Shown here: one piece after another, positions 11,513 to 24,479 of the stretch
Layout of the letters: each line of letters opens with the position of its first letter
Numbering within the stretch: position 1 is the stretch's first letter
Source: Tetrastigma voinierianum
Lineage: Eukaryota > Streptophyta > Magnoliopsida > Vitales > Vitaceae
Direction: 5' to 3'
Assembly (NCBI GenBank): GCA_016808115.1
Contig: JAEQBH010000993.1
Span: 248,001 to 312,000 of the forward strand
DNA: 64,000 nt
The notes under the pieces: model-generated
Seen by the model: the letters and a program-made list of their open reading frames with translations, nothing else
Databases searched by the model: none
Told to the model about the DNA's origin: nothing
Position numbers and translations under genes: made by a program

Positions 11513-12110
11513 CACTACAAGATTCTCGAAGTTCTTTAGGGCTACCTGATTTCCACTGCTTCAGAAGAAAATCCAGTCGCAAAAATCCTTTAGCGACTCG
11601 ATTTGCGACTGGTATCCCAAGAGGGTGAAAACGCTCCTCGCTAAATTTAGCGACTGTGGCTCAACTGGTCATAAATTTACGTGACAGATTAAATTTTCTC
11701 CGTCGCTAAAATAGCGACGTAATGCGTAAACTACCGCTAAACATGGCGACGACCAGACTTTCCGCCGCTAAACTTAGCAACTTAGCGACGGATTGAAAAT
11801 TTCCGTCGCTAAGTTTAGCGACGATTTTAATTTTCCGTCGCTAAAATAGCTTAATGTAATGCGAACTGGCCGCTATATTTAGCGACTTTAATGAATTTTC
11901 CGTCGCTAAACTTAGCGACGGATACATACTTCGTCGGAAAATAGCGACATAATGTAAATAATCCTGTCATATTATTAGCGATTTAAAATTTCAATCCGCC
12001 GCTTAAAATAGCGCGTTCTACTATCTTCAAATCGTCATAAATTTAGCCGACGGAAAATTAAAAATCCGTCTTCAATATAGCGCATCAAGTTTGCAATCCG
12101 TCGCTTGTCT
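11513..12110. repeat. Left terminal and subterminal repeat array of the CACTA element
   Basis: Starts with the CACTACAAGA terminus. From 11565 to about 12105 it carries at least fifteen copies, in both orientations, of words like ccgtcgctaaa and tttagcgacgg. Neighbouring copies pair into hairpins (for example agcgacgga facing tccgtcgct). Subterminal repeats of this kind bind the small transposase-associated protein (TNPA type) in En/Spm elements; binding here is inferred. Confidence 0.85.
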
Positions 12111-12419
12111 ATTTTTGTACACTTTTCGAGTTATTCATCTCCGCGATAAAACCATTTTTATTTAAATTTTCTTTATATTAATTTCATACCATCGTAATAT
12201 ATTTAATTTTTAAAGAATTAAAACTATATTATTAAAAAGCACACATTCATTGAAAACAAATATTAATTTAATACATTGTTGAAAAATAAAAGCAATACAA
12301 ATAACCCGACATTAATTATGTTGCAACAATTAAAAACTCTTTAACACAATAACTAGTTCATATCATCGTCTAAAAATCAACTCATAATCTAAAGATCGAT
12401 CACGCACTGTAGATGGTTA

Positions 12420-13400
12420 TGGGGTGTAAAGTCGGATTGCAGTGATCTCTCGGATGTCGGGCATCGGATTGAGACTGGCGGGCGTTAAACATACGCTCGA
12501 AATCGGCCTCCATCTTTGCTGAAATTCGTCAGCTCTAATTGCTCTTTATACAATCTCACATCTTCATTCATTCTTTGAGCTGAAGCCTTGAACTTCTACT
12601 CTACTCCTCGCCCAACTAATTCATTCACTCAGGTGAAACGCTCATCATGTAAAATCATGGGGCCACAAGTGGTAGAGAACCGCCGAAAGTCTCGGTAAAT
12701 GCGACGCCGAGCTACTAAGGCGCCATACACTCGCCTTTTCTCTCACCTCCAACCATTGTATAATCGGCTTTGCAGCACCCCACTGTGCCCGTTGAATCCC
12801 CTCTCACCGGTAGCGCAGGCAACCATGTCCCACAGATCCCATATTTAATTCATTATAAAATTACTAATTATTTAAGAATAATTGTTGAGTTATTTTAATA
12901 AAGCAAAATTGAAATCTTACATTGATGTCCTTAGATCTTTGTCAACGAAAAGCACCATCTTTTCGTGTGCATCTTCGAACACCTAAACGGCTGGGGGCGC
13001 TTTGCACTCCTTTTCCTACAAAAAATTAATTAATAAATTAATTAGTTCGAATAAGATGATTTAGAAATGTTATTTAAAAAATATTCTTAAAATTTTACCA
13101 AAGCAATACATAATGTTGAATCAGGATCTGTGAGCCACTCCGTATGTGTGGAAAGATTCCAAGGCTGTGTCCTCCCTTTCAGACGGCGATTTTTAGCACT
13201 TGTTCATGCTTTCTTTTTATATTCAGAGTACTCCAATGTTGCCACAATTTTCCCATACATCTTCGTATATGTTCTTCTTTTTCCCTTCATTCGCATCTTG
13301 CACAAACTAATCCCTATATCGCTTCCTACCAATTCTATAAAAACGCTCTCTTGACTAATGCATCATTTGAATCATCCTGTACATGCTTTCGAAGAAAAAC
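12420..13400 (-). pseudogene. Second CACTA gene relic (Transposase_24-like)
   Basis: Read on the minus strand, 12900-13000 gives APPAV, VFEDAHEKMVLFVDKDLR. 13080-13350 gives VQDANEGKKKNIYEDVWENCG and text around PWNLSTHTEWLTDPDST. These resemble the conserved block of the second plant CACTA gene (the Transposase_24 family, TNPA-related), which has an 'equal-to-host-helix then DAxEKM' region of this kind. 12420-12840 would be the Glu/Lys-rich C-terminal part but is scrambled by stops. It lies downstream of the TNP2-type gene on the same strand, as expected. The match is by general pattern only. Confidence 0.5.
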
Positions 13401-15080
13401 ATATTTCATCAAATAAAAATGCATAACCATACAAAGAGTAGTCAGACAATGTGATTTTGAAATAACACAATATTAATGCGCCTTGAAATGATTCCAAACT
13501 ACATACGTAGTAGTTGCACATCGTAATGTTCAAATTTAATGAAATAAAAAGCAAGAAGGCAATACATACCTTCTATCATCAAGAACACTCTAGACAAGAA
13601 GGCATGAATATCCTTTCCTTTACCAATGGTGATGAAGTGCATCCATCATATGCCAATATCCCAAATAATTCTAGACAAGATATGTGTCTCGCTTCCAGAT
13701 TTTATAAAAACATTTTGTGTTCTTAAACAATTTCCTTTCTTTCTTCTCTAAAAATGGGCTAAACAAAATTTTTTAAAACTATTTTAAAAAATAAAGCCAA
13801 TAATAAAACCTTCAATCTAATTTATTATTTAAATTTTGATATAATTTTATATAATTTATTTTCTCAAAATAATACTTTAATCATCAGCATCAATTTTATA
13901 ATACATCTCAAATTTAAAAATAATCAGTAGTTATTTAGTATCAATCTTATTGGTATTAGTTGAATTCTTTTCTAATTTGAATATAAATTCTTTATATTCA
14001 GTTTCCACATTAGCCATCAAATTGACTAGATGTAAATTAAATTAGAATTAATTCTTAAAAGTTCTATAATGCAAGTTTTATTCAAGTAAAAAAAAAAAAC
14101 CTATATTTATCTCATAGGATCCCAAAGATTAATCGAGTAACCATTAAATCCTCCACTCCACCCTAAGGAGACTCGGCAATTTTCGACATCCTCCTAGCCA
14201 TTCCCATCGCCTTTATATGCACTAAAAAACATCATCCACATCCACATCCCCTGATGGTATACCTCGCATTCATCACAACCTGCTCACATTCTCAAGCTTT
14301 TCCCTTCCATAACCCGATAATAATATATACGGTCGATTCCGTAGACAACAAAAACAAAGAGAAAACTTCACCAAACGCATCCACAAAAAAAAAAAAAAAC
14401 CTGTATCTATTTACCAATAACTAGCTTTTCCTCCATGCATTCCCCGTCATCCCAAACCCGAAAACTATACCGGTTATCTTTTTTTTTCTTTCTTTTCTTT
14501 TATTAAAACCTTTGCGCGTATCGGAAATCGATAAAACCAAATTCCTTTTTCCTCAAAGTCAAGTTTCTGAGCAAATAAATCAATCAAAAGAAATAAATAA
14601 GGTGAAAAGATTAAGTTCTACTATATAAGAGAGGAAAAGACTACTACGTAAAAAAAGAAAAAAGAAGAAGATATATACGACCGTCTGGCTCCACAAATTC
14701 ACCCAAACCTCACTAAGAAAAGAAAAGATAATTTAGGGATTGGTATTTAGAATTTTTTTTAAAGTTCCTAGTCATCATCTGATTTAGATGTATGCTGTAC
14801 TAAATACACAAATTTGTCTCAGACTATCTCAAACAATGTAGTTGAAGACCAAAATGCTGCCCATTATAATAGTTATAGTTTATAACAAGAGAATGGTACA
14901 TATGAAATACCTTAAATTGGCCCCAATAGAACCTTCTTAGTGTCAAGGCAGCACCAACCTCCATTGCCAGACCATTTTCTAGTCTATGTCAAAAATCTTA
15001 GTAATGTCCGCTGAAGCACTTAAGAAATCTATTCCAAAAAATTCTCATAAAAAAAGAATATTGAATGTTAAATCTCATAT
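13401..15080. other. AT-rich interior of the CACTA element
   Basis: No coding domain seen. Contains short poly-A runs (near 14088 and 14384) and a pyrimidine stretch (14478-14500). Presumably intron and spacer sequence of the second CACTA gene. Confidence 0.5.
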
Positions 15081-15089
15081 GAAAATAAA

Positions 15090-15425
15090 TTATCTTGTAA
15101 TGAAGCAAGCAACCAATAAACAATAAGTCGTGATAATAAACATTTTAAGCATACGTGGTCTCCTATCAACTGCTCTATATTCTTCTCCGCAGCTCATACG
15201 TATCATGACCCTACCGGTGGTCGATGAGAAGACTCCGCATCGCCTCCGTGGGGGAATGGCAGATAAGTTCTCCACATCAAGGTAGGTGGTCGAACTCCAT
15301 AGCTCAAGCTGGCAAGCACAAGGTAGACGCCTGGCTGGTGCAGATAGTTCACGTCCCGACTGGGCAGTAGACTAGCTCTCGCTCCTGTCGAATGGCCACC
15401 TCTCATACCCTTCAATGAAATATAA
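15090..15425 (-). pseudogene. Probable 5' exon of the second CACTA gene
   Basis: On the minus strand an exon-like segment follows a plausible 3' splice site (ttatatttcattgaag then GGTATGAGAGG, about 15425-15400). It encodes a peptide starting MRGGHSTGARASLLPSRDV and continuing with PGVYLVLASLSYG and PTLMWRTYLPFPHGGD. A short basic, Gly/Arg/Ser-rich N-terminus of this type is common in the second CACTA gene. It sits between the transposase (upstream on this strand) and the Transposase_24-like relic (downstream), which supports the assignment. No family match is certain. Confidence 0.4.
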
Positions 15426-15557
15426 TTACAAAACAACACATTTATAATGAAAAATGACTACTATAAAGTACATACATATGCAAGAAAAAATACTAGTAGT
15501 TGGAAACAATATTATAAACATATTCATAAGATCACAATAATATAAAGGCATCAATCT

Positions 15558-18500
15558 TCAATATTGGCTCACATTTTCATTATCATCATCATCTAATTCT
15601 TCATATTCTTCATCTACTTCTATTTCTAGTTCCACCTCCTCATTTTCTTCCAAGTTCTATATATCAATAGTTCATATAAAAGGACAACCGTGATCAACTA
15701 ATGATCGAGGTTCTATTCACGTAATATCAATATAATGGTTTTCTCGATGACATCCCTCTCAAATGCTCCCGCATTTGATAGCAAAAATTTTCATGACAAG
15801 GAAACTCATTTACTTCCACGCACTCGAGCTTTATCTCTGCAAATGTACCCCACCAATTACACATGTTTTCCTTCAGCTCGATAAGATGGCCAATATTCCT
15901 GCATCGCTGTCTGCGAGATTAAATGGTTCATATCTATTGAATCTCTCGTGGTTCACATCAACAAGCTTATACTCAAAGGGTGACTCTGTACCTACGCCGT
16001 GCCTGATCAAAACCAATCGACACTGAATAATATGACTTTCTTCAATGGTAATGGTATTCCAACTCGTAAACCTCCATTAGTTGACCATAAAAGTCCAATT
16101 CTATCAGACCAAAATTAACCCCTTTATGCACACCCACTAATTCATGGTTGCTTTATTTGATCCATATGTCCCAAAGTGTGAAACTTATATCCATTCACAT
16201 AATATCCTCAGGAAACGTCTTTTTAACACCTCGTAGGAAAGGTCCTTTTGCAAGGTCCTTTTTGCAGAATTGGCCGAGATATTCAAAATCGGCCGCGAGC
16301 CTATGTAAAATCAAAGTTATAAGAATTATTGGTAACTAAATCCAATAATATATATAGATATAGTTGAATTTTATTAATTACATGTGCTCAAACCAAGATG
16401 CAAAGTCTTTATCAAGTTTAGCATCAACTTCACTTCAACATATGGTTGATGTTCTCTTAATCTAGCCACAAATAGTCTATAGCAAATGACCATTAGTCAA
16501 AGAATTACATAAATATTTTTGCATATATAAATTAGTTTTCAATCATTTTTAAGAAATTCAGATACTTACCTCAACATAGGCTTTACTTTTCATAATTCAA
16601 TAGAATATACAAGTATGAGCCGCATGATATTCATCAGAGTAAGATATCGAAATTTTCCTTGCCAAATGTCACCCCCATGCTTAAAAATGGAAAGCATCCC
16701 CCTCATGTTCGAAGTTTCATCTCTATCAACTATTAATTAGATTTCGTGGCACTCGATGCTCCTGTATTGACATATGGCTCAAAATAATGAGCACAAAATG
16801 AAGATGTCTCCTCAACCAACATGCATCGTGACATAGAACCTTCAACTTTTGCTTTATCGCGTACATTATTTTCAACCTTCAAAGGTACCTGGGGAAGATA
16901 ATCTTTTGGCTCTTAAGCCACATAAAATAAGTAGTCATTTTAAATCGATCGATATATCAAATTCATATGATTTATTTTTGGTGCTAACTCTCAAAAGGCG
17001 TGGTACATCCATCTAGATTGAATGTGACTCGCTATCCTTGCTTCAAAACTAAGAAATGGATGGGGAGATGCTCCATACAATCAAAAAACCCTCGAGGTAA
17101 TATACGGCTGAAGCTCCACGTGATAATAATAACAGACCTCATCTCTTCAAGTCGCCCATGTCTTCTCCTCGCTATTATCAGATGTGGCAGATCTTTAAAA
17201 AGTTACTCAAATCACAAAAGATGACTACACATTCTCCGCACGTCACTTAAATGCTATTGAATTAGCCTTCAGATAAACACATGGCAATCGCTTGCTTTTC
17301 ATGCCAAATAATTCGAGCTTATTCATATCAACACATCTTGCCATGTTCGAGGTGCATACCCGGGCTGTGAAATCGGTTCTTTCAACCATCGTACAAAAAT
17401 TTTTCCTCTACTTATCCAAAGTATAAGTAGCTTTGATATTTGTTCCGTGCTCTCATTTTGGTGCAACTCTACTCAAGCCGACAAAACTCTTTTGTCACTC
17501 TAGATTCTCAGGATTGTCTTTCGCTTTTCCTTCAACATTCATACAAAGACAAGACATTATCAAAGACATTTTTTCTGGGCCATGCATGACATCTAGATTA
17601 TGTCAATGAGTTTGTGCTCCAATAAGGTAAATCCCAAAGACGCCTTTTCTTCCATCCACATTCGCAACCTTTGAAAATACGCAGCATTAGTACCCGTGAT
17701 CGCCGACACTTCTTCAACCCTAATTGCTCAATTTGCTCTAATATTTCCCTGATCTGACATGTGCAACTTTTCTCACCGCTTTACCTTCAAGAAAGAATTT
17801 TTAATCCTTCAAATTTGATGTGATGTCTTGGTAAGAAACTTCACGATGATTGTCAAACCACGATGTCTCGCCCCTTTACTTCCAATGTAAATGCATCTCG
17901 AATCTTCCATGCAATGAGAGGACAAGCAAGCTTCCCCCGCAAAGACTCCATCCCGACAACATTGAGTACGCGGGAAAATCACTAATTGTCCACATTACAG
18001 CCTCATTTGAAAATCTCCGCCTCGAAATGTCATATGTACATACACCCACTCCCCACAATGTTTTCAACTCCTCGCAATTAAAGGTCAGTAAGAAAACATC
18101 CAATTTTCCTTCGGATTCTTCGCCCCTGCACAATTATAGATATAAAAACATATATTCATCTTCGCACATCCATAGGGGCAAATTCGTATGGCGTCAATAT
18201 AACTCTAAAAGAAGAATATCGTTGTCCTGATCACCAAATGGATTAAAGCCATCGTTGAAAGACTCCAATGAACATTTCACTTCAGTCAGAAATCGGGGAT
18301 GAGTCTGATCTTAAATGTTTCTCCTGGGCAGCTTCCCGCAGTCCGAACAATGACGCATAACACCATCTTCGTGACTCATGCCCGCATGCCACCTCATAAT
18401 TGGCCTGGCATTGATGCAAACATTCTCTGTAATCGAGGAGCCAAGGGAAAGTAGTATACTTTATAAGGAACATTTGTTTTCTCGCTTTATGAGATCCACG

Positions 18501-19265
18501 TATCGTCTCTCGAAACGGATGCGACAAAACTTCTGTAACTTTTGCAAGTTCACTATCTTCACCCTAATATATCATGCAACCATTAAATGCAACAATGAAT
18601 TTTCAACTGTGACCCAAACCCCGAATCCAATTTTGCGCCAGAAGCTATCAATCATCACATTGTCCGATGGTAGTAACTCTGACATCAATCGACAAATATC
18701 ATCATAAGCACGTCGTATAAATGGTGTTCGTGATTTAATGTTCACAATCTCGCAAATGCCAGACATAACTTTGAATGATATCTATCAAGGTGCATCTCCC
18801 GATCCATTACTTTCTCAAGATTTAAATAATTTTGCAAACATTGGTTCGGTCCCTCTTCAATGTCATTGGATTAAAGGAAGGGCTGACATCAATTAGCATC
18901 AGATCAAAAGCATCAGAAGGGTCGAGGATTGACAAACTCATGTCTATGACTTCATTGAAATTGACACTCCAGTTCCCCAAAGATCTCCTCGATAGCTCAC
19001 CATGCAGATATCATATAATAGGTCACGACAACCATACTTTGGTTAGATGATATCTCACAAGATCCGCCTCTTGAAAAATTCCTGATTCGACACTTACGAT
19101 GATCGCATGGACACCGAACTTACCCGGGCCCATCAATTCCTGGGGTGACTCAAAGAAAATTAATGAATCCCCTCAATGCCAACTTCGAACTCCATAGCTT
19201 AAAGCACCATCTTTCATCCAATAATCAATCCACTCAACATCCGGGTCTCATTTTCTAAACATGGA
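15558..19265 (-). pseudogene. TNP2-type CACTA transposase (Transposase_21, with DUF4216-like C-terminus)
   Basis: This is the catalytic transposase gene of an En/Spm element, read from about 19265 down to a stop at 15558-15560. Landmarks in order are: YDDICRLMSELLPSDNVM near 18620-18700; SHKARKQMF and the MRWH-type region at 18330-18460; DGFNPFG at about 18234-18253; then ELKTLWGVGVCTYDISRR and TISDFPAYSMLSGWS at about 17952-18060. All are hallmarks of the TNP2 family. Further down, YKLVDVN and RYEPFNLAD (15900-15990) resemble the DUF4216 domain usual at the C-terminus, followed by a Glu/Asp-rich tail (LEENEEVELEIEVDEEYEE) ending near 15558. Several frameshifts and stops break it, and some gaps may be introns (for example around 16330-16560). 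The N-terminal start is approximate. Confidence 0.9.
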
Positions 19266-20129
19266 TAAATTCATAATTTAAAAGAAAATCAAAAATCGGG
19301 TATAGATGAATCAATCCATAATCTAAAAGAAAATCAAAATTTCAACTAAAAAAAAAGAATTTAATCCAACCGAGACATTGTCGCTTGAAACTATGGACAT
19401 TCCCTTTTAAACCTGGGCTCTCTTTTAATTTCGCTATACTTACGAAAGCACACGTTTCTTTTGAATTCAAAATTCAAATCCCTTAATAATCCAAATCTTA
19501 TAAAGATAGGACTACATTAGTAGCCCCGTCTGTCACTACACTTATGTACTCACACGTATTCAATTAATCAAATGTCAAGCCTACAACATTTACTTAAAAA
19601 AAAAAATGCCAAGTCGGGTTTCATAAAGAAGAATTAGGAAATGGCTCGGTCTTGTGTGATCACCCATTTACCCACTCTCAACTCCTCCTAACTCCAACCC
19701 ATTTATAAACTTAGAATGTCACACTCAAACACAAACCCCTACATTATTGTTTTCCATCTAAATCGGATTTGAAATCAGATTCGTAATCTTTTAAATAAAA
19801 TTTTTTTAAAATATTTATGTTTTCAACAAAATTATTAAATTTCATTTTGAAAAGTTTATTTTCTTGAAAATTTTACCCACTGTAAGTTTGATTTCCCATG
19901 AAGTATCTCCCTGAGACATAAACACAAATTTCGAGATACTCATTCACACAATCGAAAAAAATTAACACACTACGTCAATGCATTTATAGTAAAATGCACA
20001 TGAATATTTCATATAATTAATCACTCCCCCAAGAAAATTTTTAAAATTTTTGTACTTTTGGTTTTTATTTTTTTTACCCTATGAATAGTTGCTCAACAAG
20101 TGGTCCAAAATAAAGGATCTTAAAACAAT
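19266..20129. other. AT-rich spacer upstream of the transposase relic
   Basis: No domain or repeat family recognised. It would hold the promoter/5' leader of the transposase gene if the element were intact. A CACTA subterminal array is not found here; it appears only at 24480-24866, because other DNA intervenes. Confidence 0.5.
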
Positions 20130-20770
20130 GTACCGCTTCCACAAAATCTGGCTAGGTGCACTGAAGTGGCAAGACACCTATAATCTCCAGTCGCGCAGAC
20201 ACTACGCGCCGCAGCGTCGGGGCGTCGTAGATGCGCTATCATACGACAAGAAGCTTGTCGCTACGTGACGTCACATGAGCAATGCACGGCAGTCGCGCGA
20301 TGTCGGGCGTGTACTTGTCGCTACACGCCTGCAAAGTTAAGAATTACCCTAAGTTGAAGTCGCGACATCGCTCCGTGTCACAATTTCCTAGAAGCAATTT
20401 CATGTCGCGACATCGCACCCTGCGTCGCATCACCACCGTGACAACCAAGTTGTAACCTTCCAGCTGGCCTGCACGACCCCCGCTTCTCGCTCGTTGTCGC
20501 GTTCCTTATGTCATATATTAAAAATGATGTCGCGATATCCACTAGCCTAATCATCGCCACCCATGTCGCGAAGGGACCCGCAATGATGTCGCTACATCGC
20601 TCCGCCCAACATCAGCACCCATGTCGCGGCCATCAATCCTATGTCGCGACGCCTCCCAACCAGCACTGGGAACATATTGACCACTTCCCGGCCTACACCC
20701 CACGCTTCAACCAAACTACCCACTTTTTCACTGTGTCGCGATACTCAAAGTGAGCTGTCGCGACACCAAC
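20130..20770. repeat. Cluster of TGTCGCGACA-type palindromic motifs
   Basis: At least thirteen copies of gtcgcgac, gtcgctac or close variants fall in about 640 bp, many as agtcgcgacatcgc or catgtcgcga. The core TCGCGA is palindromic. Spacing is irregular (about 25-80 bp), so this is an interspersed motif cluster rather than a strict tandem array. The segment is clearly richer in GC than its flanks, which suggests an inserted piece. The family is unknown to me. Confidence 0.75.
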
Positions 20771-21301
20771 TCCCTTCGCCCGCCTCTCACGCCCTTGTAT
20801 CTTTTTTTTTCTTTCACATTCCTCTGATTTCAAAGAGTTCTTAACTCACCCATATAATACAACTCCTATCATATTTATAAAATTATTTTATTCATCTCAC
20901 TTAAGCACCTTCCTGTGAAACTCAGAAAATTATTTTCTTTCATTCATGACCAAATAAATTTTATAAAATTTATTTTATTTTTTTTTTTATTTTTTTATTT
21001 TTTTCTCGACTCAAGTGTTGTCTCCAAAATTTTCTCAAAACTTCCCGATCTAACACTAAATCAAGTAAAATTTATTACGCTTTCTCATTTCACATTTTCA
21101 CAAACCAAATAAATTTCTAAAATTTATTTCTTTATTTTATTCTTCCAGTTTTACTCACTGTAAAACTCCCAAAAGTTTTCCTATGTGCTAATCACTAAGC
21201 ACACAAAGTTTCACAACTCATAACATGGTACACATACCATTCATTAAACATTCATACAACATTTCATCAAATCACACAAAACACCAAACACGTGCATGTA
21301 G
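20771..21301. other. AT/pyrimidine-rich spacer
   Basis: T-rich runs (about 20966-21003) and short direct words; no gene or known element recognised. Confidence 0.5.
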
Positions 21302-23500
21302 TGTCCTAGTTTTGTCCCGATTCTAAATAATCTCATACCCAAACCCGATATCGAATCCACACCTAGTGGTGATGTCCCACACCTAAGACTATGGCCTAAG
21401 CCCAAACTCCCCCAAGCCCCAGGCAGTGTATCGTATACCCAAAGCCCCGATACCGTCGTGACGCCTAAAACCCGTGGTCAGCCGCTGACCACCCGCCAAC
21501 TCACAAATGAAAGTGGAGGCTCCAAGCTACCCGACGCCACTTCAGCAGAAAATCGCGCAGTCTCCCTGTACCGGGGAGCTCTACCCAAATACATCACCCG
21601 TACAAACCGTCCCAACAAATCTAAATATAGCAATATATATCCAATATGGCCACTGGGGCCTGGCTAACAAAGACTAATATGCATATCCAAACTATATCCA
21701 ATAGTTTCAAGAGCACAAACTACTCTTTATACAATACATATACAAACTCTAAGGAGTTCTAATACATGTAAACATCAACAAAAAGCCTCACATTCCATTT
21801 CTTCTCGCCTCGCCCCAGTGATTTGTCAAGCCTCCCCGCACCTCCCGTATCTCAAAGCGGGGGATCCCATTTACTGTGGGTGAGCTAAAGCTCAAGAGAG
21901 AATCGCCTGCCTGCCACTCTCACCACCTGGCCAGCTGCAATGTTCCAAATTAAACACACATTCAAGCAAATGCATGATCCTACTTTGAATGTCTACATGA
22001 CTAACTCCATCCCGAGTCCTCATCGACTTCCTCTCACACCTCGCCTAAGCCTCAGATGAGAATATTAGTTTTAATAGTGACAACCTCCATGTATATATTT
22101 CTCACTAGGTCGCCTCGACGATTGGATATATAAATTGCTCGTGGATTCACCTCCGGGAAGAATATCAATCGCGCCACTCGACGATTGATATTTTTGTGGT
22201 TCGAATTACCCTCCGATCACTTAATAATTTTGTACTACCCTCTAACCATTTTTCCTTCATCATCTCATGCACTAACTCCTAAAGTCCTAGGATGTTCCAG
22301 CAGCATATGGAATGCATGTGTGCTAATCCTAATTACAATGATCTACATGTAAAATATATAAACATGCATATATTTACAAAACAAATCCACTCCACAGCCA
22401 ATCAAGGCGTAAATTAATTTAATTCACATCAAAATTAGCTCACTGGCTAATGATCACACACGAGCAATTTAATTTAAATCACCACTCACATTTTCACAAA
22501 AATATATATTTAGGGGAACACTCATTCCTGAATAGTGAAACCCTCATTCCACTATCTCTAAAAATCACAAACACCTGGGCTCACTTAAGAACCCGATTTC
22601 GCCATTCCACCCTGTTATTCACCAAAGCACAAATTTATACATAAATCAACACAATATCAACTCAAACAAAATTCCCTCTACGTGGATCCCATGTGAAACG
22701 ACTTCCAAGTTTCTAAAAAATTTTCAATAATCTTGGCCCCATGTTTGGGACCGATCCTTGCGCTCAATGTACCCCATTCAACTAAACATTAGTAAAACAC
22801 TTAAATGAGAGTAAAACTCAAGTAGGAGAAAATCCTACCTCAGAGTTCCAGAGCCAAAACTCCACAACCGGGGTCCACGCGCAGCTCCCGGCCTTCCGCT
22901 GTGAGAACGCTTTCTCCCTTCGCTCCGCTTGAAATCCACAAACCGATCGCCCGGATCTTGCAGCAGGCTACACCCTCTCTCTAAAAAGCCCCTGTTAAAT
23001 GGCGCCCACTACATCTCCCAAAACGAAGTTCTCCTCACGCGCGCTTTCTTCTCATTTGACTTGTCACCGAGGGGGAACAGCGCATCATTCTCATTTCGTC
23101 CTTCTTCTTCGACTTAATCAAATCTCTAACGACCATTACGTCCCTCTTTACTCAGATTCGATATCTCAAGACTACTCCCTAGCTGTTCATTTTCACTCAC
23201 ATTTCTACTCATATACAACTTACGCATACGAAGATGTTAGAAAGATACTGCGGACTTCGGGTCGCTGGCTTCTGGAATTACAGACCAAACGCGATGCTCG
23301 AAAAACGCGGCAGACCCAACTATCTCGTTAAAATAACGAATTTTACGTGCTAACTAGATTTCATGGCACAATCTAACTACAAGTAATCCGCTTCATCATC
23401 CGGCATCTAACATAATTAATTACGAATTTTAACCTGAATTACCATTTCTCAGAATCAAAATTACGATTCGTCTTATTCCAAATCGAATTTCGGGCCCCAT
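21302..23500 (-). repeat. Long LTR (copy 1), chromovirus/Tekay-like, minus orientation
   Basis: Reverse-complemented, this stretch runs parallel to 43295-43638 plus 50560-52062. Shared landmarks in the same order are a gagaaatggtaatt / gatgatgaagcgga block (here about 23380-23450), an atgcattccatatg block (22305-22320), and a tttagctcaccc...gggatccc block (21860-21890). The left edge starts tgtcctag at 21302. No coding region of a gypsy element is attached on either side, so it looks like a solo LTR inserted into the CACTA element. The chromovirus label rests on general resemblance (very long LTR, no TATA seen) and is tentative. Confidence 0.6.
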
Positions 23501-24479
23501 AAATACAAATGTATCAAACTGAGACAGTACTAAAAGAAGAAGAACAACATACTAACAAAATAAAAATCATCAACTGTGTCGTGAGTCGACATCCACGACC
23601 CGTGAATAACCCAATCAGGTCACATTCGCATGCGCATGAGTTGCAAGCAAACACGGAAGACTTTTCGAAAGAAAAATGTAAGAAAATGATGGTGGTGTCA
23701 CTGACTACGTGCGGACTAAGATGACAAGTGATGGATAGCGGTGGGCGATGATGGTCACGATGCTGATGGGCTGCAATTACATCGATTGAATCCATTGGGA
23801 ATTTAGGCTACTGTGCTCTAAAAAATCAAGAGAATAAGGTTTTAGTTTAGGGGTTAAAGTGACTTAGGGGATTTCGCAAAAATAAAATAAAGTGACTTAG
23901 GAAGCCCAAACACGAGTCAGGCGCCTAAAATAAACACAGGCATTGTTTTTGGTAAAAAGTAATTATTAACAAAGTTATATTAAAAAATAATATAAATATG
24001 GTCTATGGTATGTTGTATAATTATTTCTATTTATATTTTTGTAAAATAGAAATAATATGGTCTATAGAAAATTTTACATTTTGTAATAAAGATTTTATTT
24101 TTTAGTAATACTTTTCTATTTATTTTATATATGTTTTATTGTTATTATTCTAAGTTTATTATATTATATAATTATTATTTTATAAATAATTGTTTCCACA
24201 AAAAAAAAAAAAAAAACTACTAATTATAATACATTACACAAAAGTTAGCATAAATTCACTCCGTTGTAACAAAACAAATAGCAACCAACCAAATGATTAA
24301 TCTAATAAATAATATTTTTAAATTCTTTTATTAAAGTTCCATTAATTGTAAGGAAAACAATTATAACCATATGAGAAAAATAATAATATATAAACTAAAA
24401 TAGTTTAAAATATTAATTATCCGACATTTTATCATGCTATTTCCTGAATCAAAGCAATATTCATAATAATATGGGGAAC
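23501..24479. other. Spacer between the long LTR and the right CACTA end
   Basis: 23501-23950 has mixed composition without a recognisable gene. 23950-24470 is very AT-rich, with one poly-A run (about 24200-24215). Nothing further can be supported. Confidence 0.5.
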
